A stretch of DNA of 64,000 nucleotides from Bacteroidaceae bacterium (GCA_017650105.1 JAGCFO010000028.1:35210-99209); one strand, 5' to 3'. Numbered from the stretch's first letter, positions 16,165 to 25,830 are shown. The notes: a model not told the origin generated them from the letters alone. Numbers and translations are program-made.

Positions 16165-19100
16165 TTATTTGGCAATTCTTTTCTGGTTCCCTTCAATGTA
16201 GATAGTACCCGAAGGAAGCAGGGAAGGATCGCAGACAACACGTCCCAGCATGTCGACGATGTACTTGGGAGCGTTGCTTCGGCTATCGGTAATAGGCTCA
16301 ACGCTTGCGGGGACGATACACTTCAGCGTCATATAGTCGATGTCGGGCATCCAGTTGCTTTCGTTGTACAGGCGAATGGTGTTCAATCCAGGCTCTAAGT
16401 CAATAAAGGTGCTCCATGAATCGGTGCGCGTCCAACTTCCGCTGTTACAGTTTTTCGATTTGGGTTGTCCGTCGTTGACTTGGAGGAATATTTTCCGGGT
16501 ATCTTGGCTTGCGAAGTAGATGACAATTTTATACTGGCCTCCTTCTTTGCTCCACACGTTTTGCCATTGTAAATCATTGTTGGCGCGCCTTCCTAACCAT
16601 CCGACACCTTTTCCGCATGAAAAACCTGAGTCGTTTTTCCAAGAGGCAACATCGTTCTTGCCTACTTTGCTGAAGTCGCTCAGATAGGCTGTCTCAGCCT
16701 CGTAACACGTGCGCTCAAGACGCTCTTCGCCTTCCACAAGATAGATGCGAGTGGCATGAGCGGGAATAGTAACGGAGAAAGATGTCGTTGTGCAGTCGCT
16801 AAGGTCTTTCTGCTCAAATAAGTCGCGCATCTTGATGGTTCCTGCCAAGTCAATGCTCTCCCATTTCAGTTTTGTTGTGCGTTCATTGTCTGTGGGGTTG
16901 TAAAGGGCAACCACACGCTTGGTGCCAAAGAGCTGCTCGAAGTCTTTTACCATCGTGTAAACATGTCCGTCGTAGTAAGCAGGATAAGCCTGAAGATGCA
17001 GGCTGTCTTGGTTGATAGCAATCAAGTCGCTATTCGTCATTAGTTTGCGAGCTTGCTCTGACACGTTACTCATATCGCAGCCGATGAGAAGGGGAGAATC
17101 CATGATGCACCACATGCCGAAATGCGTTTTGTCTTCCTCTTCCGACATGCCGCGTCCCACTTCCAGCATGTCCATATCGTTATAGTGCCCTTCGCGGCAG
17201 AAGGCTGAGAGTGCGATATTCTCGTCGATGATGCCCTTTACGGAAACCCAGTCGTTGTAAATATCTCCTGTCGTGCGCCAAGAGCCTGCAATGTCGTATG
17301 CCCATGTTCCAGGGAAAGACCAGCGGCAGATATTCATACGTAAATCGCTTCTTCCTGCCTTTGCCGCTGCTGCACGCATTGCAGCAGCAATGATGCTATA
17401 TCGCTCTTCTTCATCAGTCACGTAGCCCTCTTCTGTTAATCTGGAGGCGCCGCAGTAGTCCACTTTAATGAAATCGAATCCGCAATCCACAAACCAGAAG
17501 TCCATATCCTGCTGTTCGTGTTGCCAAATGCCGCTTCCCATTCCCCAAGGGTCACCCCAAGAAGCCGTGCCCTGAGCTGAAGCACAAGTGTTGTCGCCCG
17601 CATCGGTATAGATGCCCGCTTTCAGATTCTTGCTATGGATGTAATCCACAAGGGGCTTAAGCCCGTTAGGGAACTTTTGAGGATGGATAAGGAGATGCCC
17701 GTCGGATTCGTCATGATGATAGAAATAGCCATCATCGATGTTGATGTATTGGTAACCAGCATCGGCGAATCCCCTGTTCACACAAGCATTTGCCTGTTGT
17801 TTGATGAGGTTTTCATTGATGTTGATTCCGTATGTGTTCCACGAACTCCAGCCCATAGTAGGAGTGAGGAGCGCTTTTTCTTCTTCGGGCTGGGAGTCTT
17901 TGATATGAAGGAATTCTTTCCATCCGTCAGCACGCTGAAAACTAAGTTTACTGCCATCGGGAACGTTCAGCATCACATCGTGCAAAGTGCCGAAGTCGGC
18001 AACGTGCAAGTCCGTCTCTGGGGGAGTCTCTCCTAATAAAAAGATGTCGGAGAGTTTGTTGCAACCCTCAAATGCGTTATAGCCCACTCTTTTGATAGAG
18101 GAGGGGAGGGAGATGCTGTTGGCTGATGATTTATAGAAAGCATCGTGCCCGATTTCATCTACTATGTAAGTTTTGTTGTCGTAGGTGACAGTTTCGGGTA
18201 TCACGATATCGCCCTTGTAGCCAAAGCGTTTCCCTTCGGGGAAGGTGACGGCGCAAGAAGTGGCGCTTGTCACTTGGTAAGTAATGCTATCGACTGTAAA
18301 GATTGATGCACTTTCAGGGAGAGTTGCCTCAGCTGGAGCATCCTTCTGTAAGATGAAAGCCCTGCTGTAGTTGAAGCAGAACTTTTCGTCTGGGTTGTCG
18401 GTTAGGGTAAAGGGAATGAGTGCTGTTCTTCTCGTCTCAGCGACAGTTTTGTTGTTATGCACGTGGAAAACATACCACATCTGCCCTTCTTTATCGCAGA
18501 AGATATCCCCGTGTCCAGTGCCGTTTAAGCCAAGATGATGTCTTGTCAAGATAGGAGAAGTAACCTTCGTCCAAGGACCTTTGGGAGAGGTTGCATAAGC
18601 GTAACCCACAGCATAGTTGATATTGCGATAATCGTTGCAAGAATAAACGAGATAATAGTAGTCTCCGTCCTTGAAAACAGTAGGCCCTTCAGCTACGGCG
18701 TAACCGTTAGTGACGTTTTGCCAAGTACCGTAAGCGGCTGAAACACATTGCTTAGCATTTGAAAGAGATTGCCTGTTGTCTGACAGGTCGGCTACGTAGA
18801 TGGAATTTGAGCCATCCACACGAACATAATAGAGGTATTGTTTCCCATTGTCATCCACGAAGTAGAAAGGGTCTATCATGCTGCTATTAGGGTCTATTGC
18901 ACCGATTTCCTCCTGTTTGAAAGGCCCGTGAGGGTCGTCGGCATAGGCAATAGCAATCTTCTCATCGGCAGCATAGGCTAATCCAAAGGAAGAGGAATCT
19001 TTTACCCTGAAAATCTGAGGAGCCCAGAACTTTGATGAGCCGAACGACTGGCTATTGTGCAATAGGCGCCCGTCTGCGGCAAGTCCTGCCTTTGGAGTCC

Positions 19101-19275
19101 AATGAACAAGGTCTTCGGAAGTATAAAGAGTGAATCCTCCATCCACTTCACCCGTGCCTGTGAGGTAATACACGCCGTCGTGACAAAAGACGGTAGGATC
19201 TGCTAAGCGGATATCGGTTGCTTTAGTTGCCAGGCTCAGGCAAGCAATGAGGAAAAGGATAGTTGTTTTTTTCAT
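16165..19275 (-). CDS. Multidomain secreted GH43 / LRR / GH27 / CBM enzyme
   Basis: This 1036-residue protein joins two catalytic modules. Order: signal peptide (1-19); GH43 domain (about 20-315) with D26 in LADPTVF, D135 in SSMIDPFYF and E197 in VAEGPTVFK; a BspA-like leucine-rich segment (about 325-455, SISLPSSIKRVGYNAFEGC); GH27 barrel (about 470-760) with nucleophile D606 in FIKVDYCGA and acid/base D671 in WRTTGDI; a beta domain; a CBM35/CBM6-like module (about 855-990); and a tail LPSGTIYIEGNQKRIAK resembling type IX secretion tails. GH27 enzymes are alpha-galactosidases or beta-L-arabinopyranosidases, so it probably trims side chains of pectin or arabinogalactan. A 21-bp repeat array ends 2 bp before its start codon. 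Confidence 0.9.
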   Translation of the reverse strand: MKKTTILFLIACLSLATKATDIRLADPTVFCHDGVYYLTGTGEVDGGFTLYTSEDLVHWTPKAGLAADGRLLHNSQSFGSSKFWAPQIFRVKDSSSFGLAYAADEKIAIAYADDPHGPFKQEEIGAIDPNSSMIDPFYFVDDNGKQYLYYVRVDGSNSIYVADLSDNRQSLSNAKQCVSAAYGTWQNVTNGYAVAEGPTVFKDGDYYYLVYSCNDYRNINYAVGYAYATSPKGPWTKVTSPILTRHHLGLNGTGHGDIFCDKEGQMWYVFHVHNNKTVAETRRTALIPFTLTDNPDEKFCFNYSRAFILQKDAPAEATLPESASIFTVDSITYQVTSATSCAVTFPEGKRFGYKGDIVIPETVTYDNKTYIVDEIGHDAFYKSSANSISLPSSIKRVGYNAFEGCNKLSDIFLLGETPPETDLHVADFGTLHDVMLNVPDGSKLSFQRADGWKEFLHIKDSQPEEEKALLTPTMGWSSWNTYGININENLIKQQANACVNRGFADAGYQYINIDDGYFYHHDESDGHLLIHPQKFPNGLKPLVDYIHSKNLKAGIYTDAGDNTCASAQGTASWGDPWGMGSGIWQHEQQDMDFWFVDCGFDFIKVDYCGASRLTEEGYVTDEEERYSIIAAAMRAAAAKAGRSDLRMNICRWSFPGTWAYDIAGSWRTTGDIYNDWVSVKGIIDENIALSAFCREGHYNDMDMLEVGRGMSEEEDKTHFGMWCIMDSPLLIGCDMSNVSEQARKLMTNSDLIAINQDSLHLQAYPAYYDGHVYTMVKDFEQLFGTKRVVALYNPTDNERTTKLKWESIDLAGTIKMRDLFEQKDLSDCTTTSFSVTIPAHATRIYLVEGEERLERTCYEAETAYLSDFSKVGKNDVASWKNDSGFSCGKGVGWLGRRANNDLQWQNVWSKEGGQYKIVIYFASQDTRKIFLQVNDGQPKSKNCNSGSWTRTDSWSTFIDLEPGLNTIRLYNESNWMPDIDYMTLKCIVPASVEPITDSRSNAPKYIVDMLGRVVCDPSLLPSGTIYIEGNQKRIAK

Positions 19276-19277
19276 GA

Positions 19278-19349
19278 GTTTTTTTGGAGAACGAATAATT
19301 TTTTTTGGAGAAGGAAGCGCGCGAGATGAAGAAAGAATAAATTTTTTTT
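19278..19349 (+). repeat. 21-bp phased GRAGAA array, copy 5 (abuts a start codon)
   Basis: GGAGAA at 19286 and 19307 and GAAGAA at 19328 are exactly 21 bp apart. The array fills the gap between the PL1 gene and the GH43-GH27 gene and would form nearly the whole 5' leader of the latter. Confidence 0.85.
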
Positions 19350-19364
19350 AGTTAATCAAATTTT

Positions 19365-21146
19365 TCAGGGCTTGCATTTGCCTGTCAGCACTGTTCCGTC
19401 TGTTAGCGTGACGTGAACAATTAGCAAGGGCGACGTTGAGCCGATAGGGGAGAGAACTATGTCGTGCATCGCATCGTCGGCTGCCGTTTTTGCAGCAAGC
19501 AGGCTGCCGGACGGGCTGTAAACAACGACTTTCTTTATGGGGCGAGAGGCACGGATGCTAAGCCTTCCTCCTGCTTCGGGGCTGAGGACTACATCTGCGG
19601 GTGTCCCATCTTTGCTGCGCAAGTATGCTTGTTCTCCTTCCAGCAAGAGGGTATTGATGGAGAGAGGCACTCCATTGATAGTGGCTCCTTCGTATTGGGC
19701 TGCAGTTATGTCAGCAACAAGCTCGTTGAGATAGTGCTCAAGCCAAGTGTAGCCGTCATCGGCAATCTCGTTGGCATCGGAGGAATCGGAGGGCGACAAA
19801 TCGTGCGCAAACTCCCAGGCGTCGGGAATGCCGTCGGAATCAGAGTCCTTCGGAGCCTGAGTAGAATTATAGGTGCAATAGCCTCCCACATCATCGGGGG
19901 TATCGATAATTCCCTTTGTCCCTCCCTTTGAGCCTTCGTAGGTATAAGTACCTTCTTCTGCTTCGTAAGCCACACGGGCATCTTGTGCATCACGGGCAAA
20001 GCTGGCTCCAGCGAAGGCCAACACTTTTTCGAAAGCCTGTTCGGCAGTGTGTGTCGGAATGGGCTCGAACTCAAAAGGCTGGTCAGTACGGCATTCCGAT
20101 AGGCTTTTGCCTGTATTGTTCTTCACTCCCTGAGTGCTCCAGTTGTTGTCGGTGACTGTGGCATTTCCCCACATATAGTTCCCGCTAAGGTAGTAGATGC
20201 CGTGATTGGTAGTAACGTTCTTTCCGTTGACGTCGATGACAAAAGACTTTGCGTCTTTGTCCATCTGTACCAGACGGCTCCTCACGCCCTGACTGGTTGC
20301 TGGGCCATATTTGTAATAGTTGTTGATGATGTTATACTTTCCTGCTGATTCGCCTCCATAAGTGCTGTTAGAACCCCAGTTGTAAACTACATTGTTGCGA
20401 TAGTCGACGCGCTCTTCGGTAGTGTTTCCATGCGCATAGTCTAAACCGCTCCGCTGCCAACCGTTCAAACGAGCATTGCGGCTATCGTGGTGTGCCAGCA
20501 GATTGTGATGGAACGAAGCGTTTTCTCCTCCCCACAAACCTCCGTAACCATGATTCCCTTTGCCGTGAAGTGAGCAACGGAGCGACTCACTCAAGAGGCA
20601 CCATTGCATAGTGAAGTTCTGATTGCCGTAGAAGGAGGCACACTCGTCAACAGAAAAGCTCATAGAGCAGTGATCGAGGATGATGTCTTTCCGATATCTT
20701 CCCCAAACTGCATCATCTTCGAAGTTTTGGTTCGCATCGCCTGGACGGAAACGGATGTATCGGATGATAACATTGTCAGCCTGAATGCACACGCTGTTGT
20801 CTTTCAGACAGATTCCGTCGCCTGGAGCGCTCTGACCTGCAATAGTTAAATCGCCATTTTTAATGTTGAGTCTGCTCTTCAGTTCGATGATGCCGCTCAC
20901 GCGAAAGAGTATGGTTCGTTTCCCTTTTTGTTCTACACACCAACGCAGTGTGCCGCAGCGTGTCTTGCTGTCGCCCGTACTATTGTCGGCAAGGGAGGTA
21001 ACAAAATAAACGGTGCCTCCTCTTCCGCCTGTGGTATATCTTCCTCCGCCTTCAGCACCAGGAAAGGCTGGCGTTTCATCGGCGTGGATTGCATGAAGAG
21101 GAAATAAGAACAGCAGAAGGATTATTATTGCTTTGTGTGTCTTCAT
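19365..21146 (-). CDS. Secreted pectate lyase, polysaccharide lyase family 1
   Basis: PL1 enzymes cut de-esterified homogalacturonan by beta-elimination using Ca2+. The 593-residue product has a signal peptide (MKTHKAIIILLLFLFPLHAI) and then the family start FPGAEGGGRYTTGGRGG. The parallel beta-helix includes LTIAGQSAPGDGICLKD, VIIRYIRFRPGD and DIILDHCSMSFSVDE. After about residue 430 there is a Ca2+-loop segment DSDSDGIPDAWEFAHDLSP like thrombospondin type-3/EF-hand repeats. The C-terminal beta domain (KKVVVYSPSGSLLAAKT) resembles a type IX secretion tail. It follows CE8 logic: esterase first, lyase second. It is upstream of the GH43-GH27 gene on the same strand. Confidence 0.9.
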   Translation of the reverse strand: MKTHKAIIILLLFLFPLHAIHADETPAFPGAEGGGRYTTGGRGGTVYFVTSLADNSTGDSKTRCGTLRWCVEQKGKRTILFRVSGIIELKSRLNIKNGDLTIAGQSAPGDGICLKDNSVCIQADNVIIRYIRFRPGDANQNFEDDAVWGRYRKDIILDHCSMSFSVDECASFYGNQNFTMQWCLLSESLRCSLHGKGNHGYGGLWGGENASFHHNLLAHHDSRNARLNGWQRSGLDYAHGNTTEERVDYRNNVVYNWGSNSTYGGESAGKYNIINNYYKYGPATSQGVRSRLVQMDKDAKSFVIDVNGKNVTTNHGIYYLSGNYMWGNATVTDNNWSTQGVKNNTGKSLSECRTDQPFEFEPIPTHTAEQAFEKVLAFAGASFARDAQDARVAYEAEEGTYTYEGSKGGTKGIIDTPDDVGGYCTYNSTQAPKDSDSDGIPDAWEFAHDLSPSDSSDANEIADDGYTWLEHYLNELVADITAAQYEGATINGVPLSINTLLLEGEQAYLRSKDGTPADVVLSPEAGGRLSIRASRPIKKVVVYSPSGSLLAAKTAADDAMHDIVLSPIGSTSPLLIVHVTLTDGTVLTGKCKP

Positions 21147-21208
21147 TTGCGAATGGTTTATCGTTGAGAGTGTATGAATGAGTCGTATCTTATTGAGAGG
21201 TTTCTTTC

Positions 21209-24043
21209 TTAATACCAGTCGACGTTGGTTCCGGCAGATGACTTTTGGTCATATTTAAGCGCGTCTGCAAGCATGGAGCTATTAGCACGGATGCTGAAAT
21301 TGTAGCTGACGTATGGGCTGAGCACTACGCCACACGACATGCTGAAGCAATGGAGGTCACGCGAGATATTAAGTGTAGTGGTTGTAAAGTCGTGATCAAT
21401 AAAATCCCATCCAGAGGAAAAGTTCATGTTCCATTTGTTGGAGATCTTTACGTTTCCCGAGATGTTGAGGTTCTGAGTAATCTTATATCCGTAGTATCCA
21501 GTGCCGTCGTCGCGTTTGTGGAAAGCATTAGGGGAAGTGTTTTCACGAAGCGTCACTCCGTAAGAAAGGGATAGACTCCAAGGTATGTTGAATGCCATGT
21601 ATCCGTCTTCGTCGTATTCGGCTTTTGCTTTCTCATTGTTTCCTCCTCCTGATCTGTTGGAAAAACGTCCTTTGTCGGGAGCCTTGGGTGCTGATGCATC
21701 CGAAGCATCGGCGTTGTCGCCTTCTTCCCCTTCGTCTTTGTCAGACTTGTCTGGATTTAGGAGCTTATTTATCTTCTCTTTCCATTCGTTCCACGAGTTG
21801 TTGTTAAAGGTATAGGAGAGGTTCTGGCTCATTCCTGGGAACCTAGGCAGGTGTCCTCTTACCCACATCTCCTGATCATCGCCCGTAATGGCAAGTTTAC
21901 CACTTGCATCTTCTGTCCATACATATCCGTAAGTAGGCCATGTAGTGTTGAGGCTAAAGGTATAGCTCTTGGTAAATTTCATACGAAGTCGAGTGGTCAA
22001 GTTGCTCCAAGGCCTTGTCTTGGCTGCCATATTGTACGACATCGACATTCCTAATTCATCGATGAGGCTTACTTTCCTCACGCCAGTTGAGTCTTTGTCG
22101 GTTTTTACCTTCATCTCAACATTATTAGAGAGGTCGACGCTTACAGTCCCCGATTTCCCTTGCCCCACAGTGCCGTACAGAGAGCCGGTGTAGGGCGAAT
22201 AGTCTACCGTGTGAACTTCGCCGTTGGCGTCGGTATAAGTGTATGACTTCCAGAATCCGTATCGCGAGTCGCTGAAGTCGGGCGACAAAGTATAGCTTAC
22301 TGATGGTGTCAACACGTGTCTAACCATTTTTACCTTGTCACCTAAGAAAGGCAAAGGAGTGTAGAACCCGTATAGTTTTGTGTTAGCACTAACAGCGAAG
22401 TTGTAGTTCCAAACGCGGTTAAAGCCGTAGATGGTGTCCTTCACTGCTGCTCGCCGGCTCTCGTCCCACCTCTGGTCTATATGGTATGTGTACCATCGAC
22501 TAGTGTAGTTGAACGAGGGCGTGATGTTTATGTATTTAAAAGCGGTGAACGAGGCGCTGATCGGAATAGAGTGCTTCATGCCGTTTTTCCAGTCACGCGT
22601 GAGGCTTGTATGAAGGATTTGGTTCTCCTTTGCTGTCACGCTGTTGCTCAGAGTTCCTGTGTAGGTAAGGGCAATTTTTTCGTACCACCGCTCGTTTCCG
22701 GCTGCTTTTTTCCGCTTGAAGGGATAGATGCGGCTTAGGGAAATGTTGAGTGAAGGAAGTGTGAGCGACAGTGTGCTGTCGCGCATATTCTGTGCAATAT
22801 TGAACGAACTGCTTATGTTGAGCTTTTGATCTGGGAAGGAGCGACTGTAACTGATGGATGATGTGCGTTGGCTCTGTGATGTGAGGGTAGGATTGTAAAG
22901 GCTCGAGAGGTTTTTCTTCTCATAGTTAGTAGTTGCGTAGTTTACCGAAGCACTGAAATTAGAGTTAGGGTTGGCTTTGGCATCCTGTCGATGACTCCAT
23001 ATGACTTTGAAGTTTTTCGACTCCGTGTAATCAGGCATGTTCTTTTCGCCATTGATGGTTACAAGGTAGTTAATGTTCACGCTGCCTGAGTATTTGTAAC
23101 GCTTCCTATAGTTACTGAGCGCGTTAACGCCCCACGACCCTTTCGTGAAGATTTCTCCAGTCAATTTCAGGTCCAGATAATCGCTGAAAGCGAAATAATA
23201 TCCTCCGTCGCGTAGATAGAAGCCTCGTTCCAATTCGTCGCCGTAGGAGGGCATGATGAATCCTGAAGAATATTCGGTTGAAAATGGAAAGAACCCGAAA
23301 GGAATAGCCAGCGGCAGAGGTACATCGCAAACCACCAGATAGGCAGGGCCGAACACTACGTCTTTCTGTGGGCGCACCTTGCCTCGTGTCATGTTGAGGT
23401 AGAAGTGAGGATTCTCGTGATCTTCGCAAGTAGTGTACTTACCATCCTGTATGTAAAATTCACCGCTTGCTCCCTTCTTTGCGTCGCGGCTTATCATGTA
23501 TCCTTCGCCTTGAGTGGTAGTGACGTTGTGGATAAATCCCTTGCGCGAGTGGAAGTTATAGCTCATCGTTTGTGCTTCGTAAGGAGTCTCGCCCTCCTTG
23601 AAGACGGGACGCCCCGTTTCGTTGCCGAGTGTGTCGCGCTTTCCTTCGGCATACACTTCGCTCTTGTCGATGTTGATGGCAATATGGTCTGCTGTCAGTT
23701 CTATTTTCTGATAATTGACTTTTCCGCTTCCATAGAGATAGGCAAAACCGCCTCTCGTCCACACCATACTGTCGGAGGACTCGTAGTGCACAGGGGCGTC
23801 GACTACTTCCTTTCGCACGCTGTCGGTAGGCACGCTGTCGGTTGTGAGGCTGTCTGCCGGAATGATAGAAAGACTGTCGCTTGGAGTGGGGGAGAAGGTG
23901 CTGTCGGCTGTAGCTGTAGTGTTGCGTGCACGACGCCCTAGTCGCAATCCCTGCGCGTTTGCAGTGTTTGCGACGAGCAACATTAGCATCATGCAGAGGA
24001 TAACTAAGTCTCTCTTTTTAGCTACGTCCTTCTTCCTATTCAT
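21209..24043 (-). CDS. lptD: LPS-assembly outer-membrane protein LptD
   Basis: LptD is the outer-membrane barrel that inserts lipopolysaccharide on the cell surface. The ATG at 24043 gives 944 residues with a signal peptide (MNRKKDVAKKRDLVILCMML, cleaved after ANA). An upstream in-frame ATG at 24073 is less likely. The N-terminal OstA-type beta-jellyroll contains GSGKVNYQKIELTADHIAIN. It is followed by the LptD barrel start FGFFPFSTEYSSGFIMPSYG and many alternating amphipathic strands to the C-terminus. A low-complexity acidic loop (DKDEGEEGDNADASDASAPK) lies near residue 780. LptE is not visible nearby, as is usual for Bacteroidota. An HD-domain gene precedes it on the same strand. Confidence 0.88.
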   Translation of the reverse strand: MNRKKDVAKKRDLVILCMMLMLLVANTANAQGLRLGRRARNTTATADSTFSPTPSDSLSIIPADSLTTDSVPTDSVRKEVVDAPVHYESSDSMVWTRGGFAYLYGSGKVNYQKIELTADHIAINIDKSEVYAEGKRDTLGNETGRPVFKEGETPYEAQTMSYNFHSRKGFIHNVTTTQGEGYMISRDAKKGASGEFYIQDGKYTTCEDHENPHFYLNMTRGKVRPQKDVVFGPAYLVVCDVPLPLAIPFGFFPFSTEYSSGFIMPSYGDELERGFYLRDGGYYFAFSDYLDLKLTGEIFTKGSWGVNALSNYRKRYKYSGSVNINYLVTINGEKNMPDYTESKNFKVIWSHRQDAKANPNSNFSASVNYATTNYEKKNLSSLYNPTLTSQSQRTSSISYSRSFPDQKLNISSSFNIAQNMRDSTLSLTLPSLNISLSRIYPFKRKKAAGNERWYEKIALTYTGTLSNSVTAKENQILHTSLTRDWKNGMKHSIPISASFTAFKYINITPSFNYTSRWYTYHIDQRWDESRRAAVKDTIYGFNRVWNYNFAVSANTKLYGFYTPLPFLGDKVKMVRHVLTPSVSYTLSPDFSDSRYGFWKSYTYTDANGEVHTVDYSPYTGSLYGTVGQGKSGTVSVDLSNNVEMKVKTDKDSTGVRKVSLIDELGMSMSYNMAAKTRPWSNLTTRLRMKFTKSYTFSLNTTWPTYGYVWTEDASGKLAITGDDQEMWVRGHLPRFPGMSQNLSYTFNNNSWNEWKEKINKLLNPDKSDKDEGEEGDNADASDASAPKAPDKGRFSNRSGGGNNEKAKAEYDEDGYMAFNIPWSLSLSYGVTLRENTSPNAFHKRDDGTGYYGYKITQNLNISGNVKISNKWNMNFSSGWDFIDHDFTTTTLNISRDLHCFSMSCGVVLSPYVSYNFSIRANSSMLADALKYDQKSSAGTNVDWY

Positions 24044-24158
24044 AATAAGAGCGCGTAAAATTACTTCAAACACGCCTTATAGCAATGCTTTGCTGCCGTT
24101 TTTTAACTTTTATTTTTCTCATCCAATAGTTCTTGTTGCCGTTTTTACATTTGTTTGG

Positions 24159-24695
24159 CTATCCGAACAGCTTGTTCCAACGGTCAAACTTCTCTATTCC
24201 AGCCTCTCCGAACTTCAGAAGGCTCTTCCGGGCTTCCTCTACGCTTTTCTCATGGTCGAGACGCGTTTTCGAATAGAATTTATCTGCGTAACAAATGACT
24301 TTTTCCTCCATACTCACGGGTTGCATGTCGCGATGTGGAAGAGGCCATCGGTTGCTGATGATCTGCTCAAGTGTGAGTCCCGTTCCCGTGTGTCGTTCGC
24401 ACACGAGCGCGTGCCTCTCATATCCTTCGCTTCGCATCATTTCGGCTCCTATGAACCCGTGACAAATGTATGGCTCGTTTCCCGTGCAGAGAATGGATGG
24501 GGCGTTGGTTCGCACAATGCCGATGTCGTGCAACATTGCAGCCTCCCATAGGAAATCCTTGTCGAGACATAGCTCCGGATGTGCATCTGCAATGCGTAGG
24601 GCTCGCTCGGCAACGGCTGTGCTGTGGCGAAGAAGCAGTTGCTGCAACTCAGGTTGGCCTACGTAGTACTTTTCTATAATGCGCAAAGGATCCAT
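24159..24695 (-). CDS. HD-domain phosphohydrolase
   Basis: The 178-residue soluble protein has a compact HD metal-binding domain. The first histidine is in LLRHSTAVAERALRIAD, the HD pair in AAMLHDIGIVRTN, and later conserved histidines in CHGFIGAEMMRSEGYERHA and CERHTGTGLT. HD proteins hydrolyse phosphate esters such as nucleotides or cyclic dinucleotides; the substrate here is not evident. It ends 116 bp before the lptD start on the same strand. Repeat copy 6 lies upstream of it. Confidence 0.85.
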   Translation of the reverse strand: MDPLRIIEKYYVGQPELQQLLLRHSTAVAERALRIADAHPELCLDKDFLWEAAMLHDIGIVRTNAPSILCTGNEPYICHGFIGAEMMRSEGYERHALVCERHTGTGLTLEQIISNRWPLPHRDMQPVSMEEKVICYADKFYSKTRLDHEKSVEEARKSLLKFGEAGIEKFDRWNKLFG

Positions 24696-24730
24696 TTAGC
24701 TGAATTCTTTTTTGTCAAAACATTTTCTGA

Positions 24731-24808
24731 TATGGAGAAGGGAAAAATTTTTTTGGAGAACAAATAAATTTTTTTCCCTTCTTCATATGGCGAGATTCCT
24801 TCTCGATA
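24731..24808. repeat. 21-bp phased GRAGAA array, copy 6 (orientation switch)
   Basis: GGAGAA at 24734 and 24755 (21 bp apart) is followed by reversed units TTCTTC at 24779 and TTCTCG at 24800 (again 21 bp apart). The two halves can pair through GAAGGGAAAAA and its complement. It lies between the divergent HD and mscS genes. Confidence 0.85.
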
Positions 24809-24834
24809 TTTAACCTTCGGTTTTAGATAGGTTT

Positions 24835-24897
24835 CGGCTCGGGGAAAAAAATAAATCGGGATTTATTTTGTTCTCCTCTCGCCTTGCACTATCTTTG
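24835..24897 (+). promoter_or_regulatory. mscS promoter within a module shared with 51010-51073
   Basis: TTTG at 24867-24870, 19 bp, then TATCTTTG at 24890-24897. Just upstream AAAATAAATC and GATTTATTTT form a 10-bp inverted repeat. The sequence from CTCGG to CTTGCACTATCTTTG is nearly the same as that before the DUF4827 gene. Confidence 0.8.
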
Positions 24898-24960
24898 TCG
24901 GAGCAAAGGTAATGATTTTATCCGAATAATTCCCTATGCACCTTTTTTAATTATTGGAAA

Positions 24961-25830
24961 ATGCAGCAACTGTTAGATCATAAGATTTTTGGAATACCCG
25001 TTACGGAACCTCTGTTTTTTGTGATAAAGGTCCTCATAATCATCATTGTAGCAAAAATTGCGCTCTTAATCATCCATCGCCTTTTCAAGCGTGCCGATAA
25101 GCGAGCCAACCCGATGCTCGACGTCACGGGGAGAAGATACTTCGAGCGCATCTGCAAGTTCATCATTTACGTTATTGCCGTTTCCTCCGTCTTGGTCCTC
25201 ATTCCCGGTATGGAAAAAATAGGCAACTCGGTGCTGACAAGCGCGGGAATCATCGCTGCGGCAGTAGGCTTGGCAGCGCAGGAAGCGCTTTCGAACTTTA
25301 TCGGGGGACTTTTCATCATCATCAGCAAGCCTTTCCGCGTGGGCGACTATATCCAGATTGATGCAGAAAACCGAGGCACCGTGCGCGAGATAACTCTGCG
25401 CCACACCGTTATCCTCAATCCCGAGAATCGTACCATCATCGTGCCCAATAGCAAAATCAATTCAAACACGATAGTCAACTCCACAGCCATCGACCCAAAG
25501 ACGTGCGCCTTCGTGGAGATTAACGTCGCTTATACTGTCGATATAGATAAGGCTATGGATGTGATGCGCGATGAAATCATGAAACATCCGCTGCTTATCG
25601 ATGTGCGCACCGAAGAGGCAAAAGAAAATGGGGAACCGCAAATTAGGATAAAAGTTATCTCCCTCGACGACAGCTCAATACGATTGCGTGCCTGGGCTTG
25701 GGCAGCTTCCACTCTCAATGCTTTCGAAATGAAGTGCGATCTTCTGAAGAGCATTAAAGAGCGTTTCGATGCTGAAGGAATAGAAATTCCTTATCCTTAC
25801 TATAATCAGGTAATTCGCAAAGAGAATTAA
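24961..25830 (+). CDS. Small-conductance mechanosensitive channel, MscS family
   Basis: MscS channels open under membrane tension and protect the cell from hypo-osmotic lysis. The 289-residue product has three N-terminal helices. The pore-lining third helix is TSAGIIAAAVGLAAQEALSN, with the typical Gly/Ala pattern. It runs into the beta domain FIGGLFIIISKPFRVGDYIQ and the C-terminal alpha/beta vestibule. The length equals that of the E. coli MscS. It has a strong promoter and is a single gene, convergent with the arabinofuranosidase gene downstream. Confidence 0.93.
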   Translation: MQQLLDHKIFGIPVTEPLFFVIKVLIIIIVAKIALLIIHRLFKRADKRANPMLDVTGRRYFERICKFIIYVIAVSSVLVLIPGMEKIGNSVLTSAGIIAAAVGLAAQEALSNFIGGLFIIISKPFRVGDYIQIDAENRGTVREITLRHTVILNPENRTIIVPNSKINSNTIVNSTAIDPKTCAFVEINVAYTVDIDKAMDVMRDEIMKHPLLIDVRTEEAKENGEPQIRIKVISLDDSSIRLRAWAWAASTLNAFEMKCDLLKSIKERFDAEGIEIPYPYYNQVIRKEN

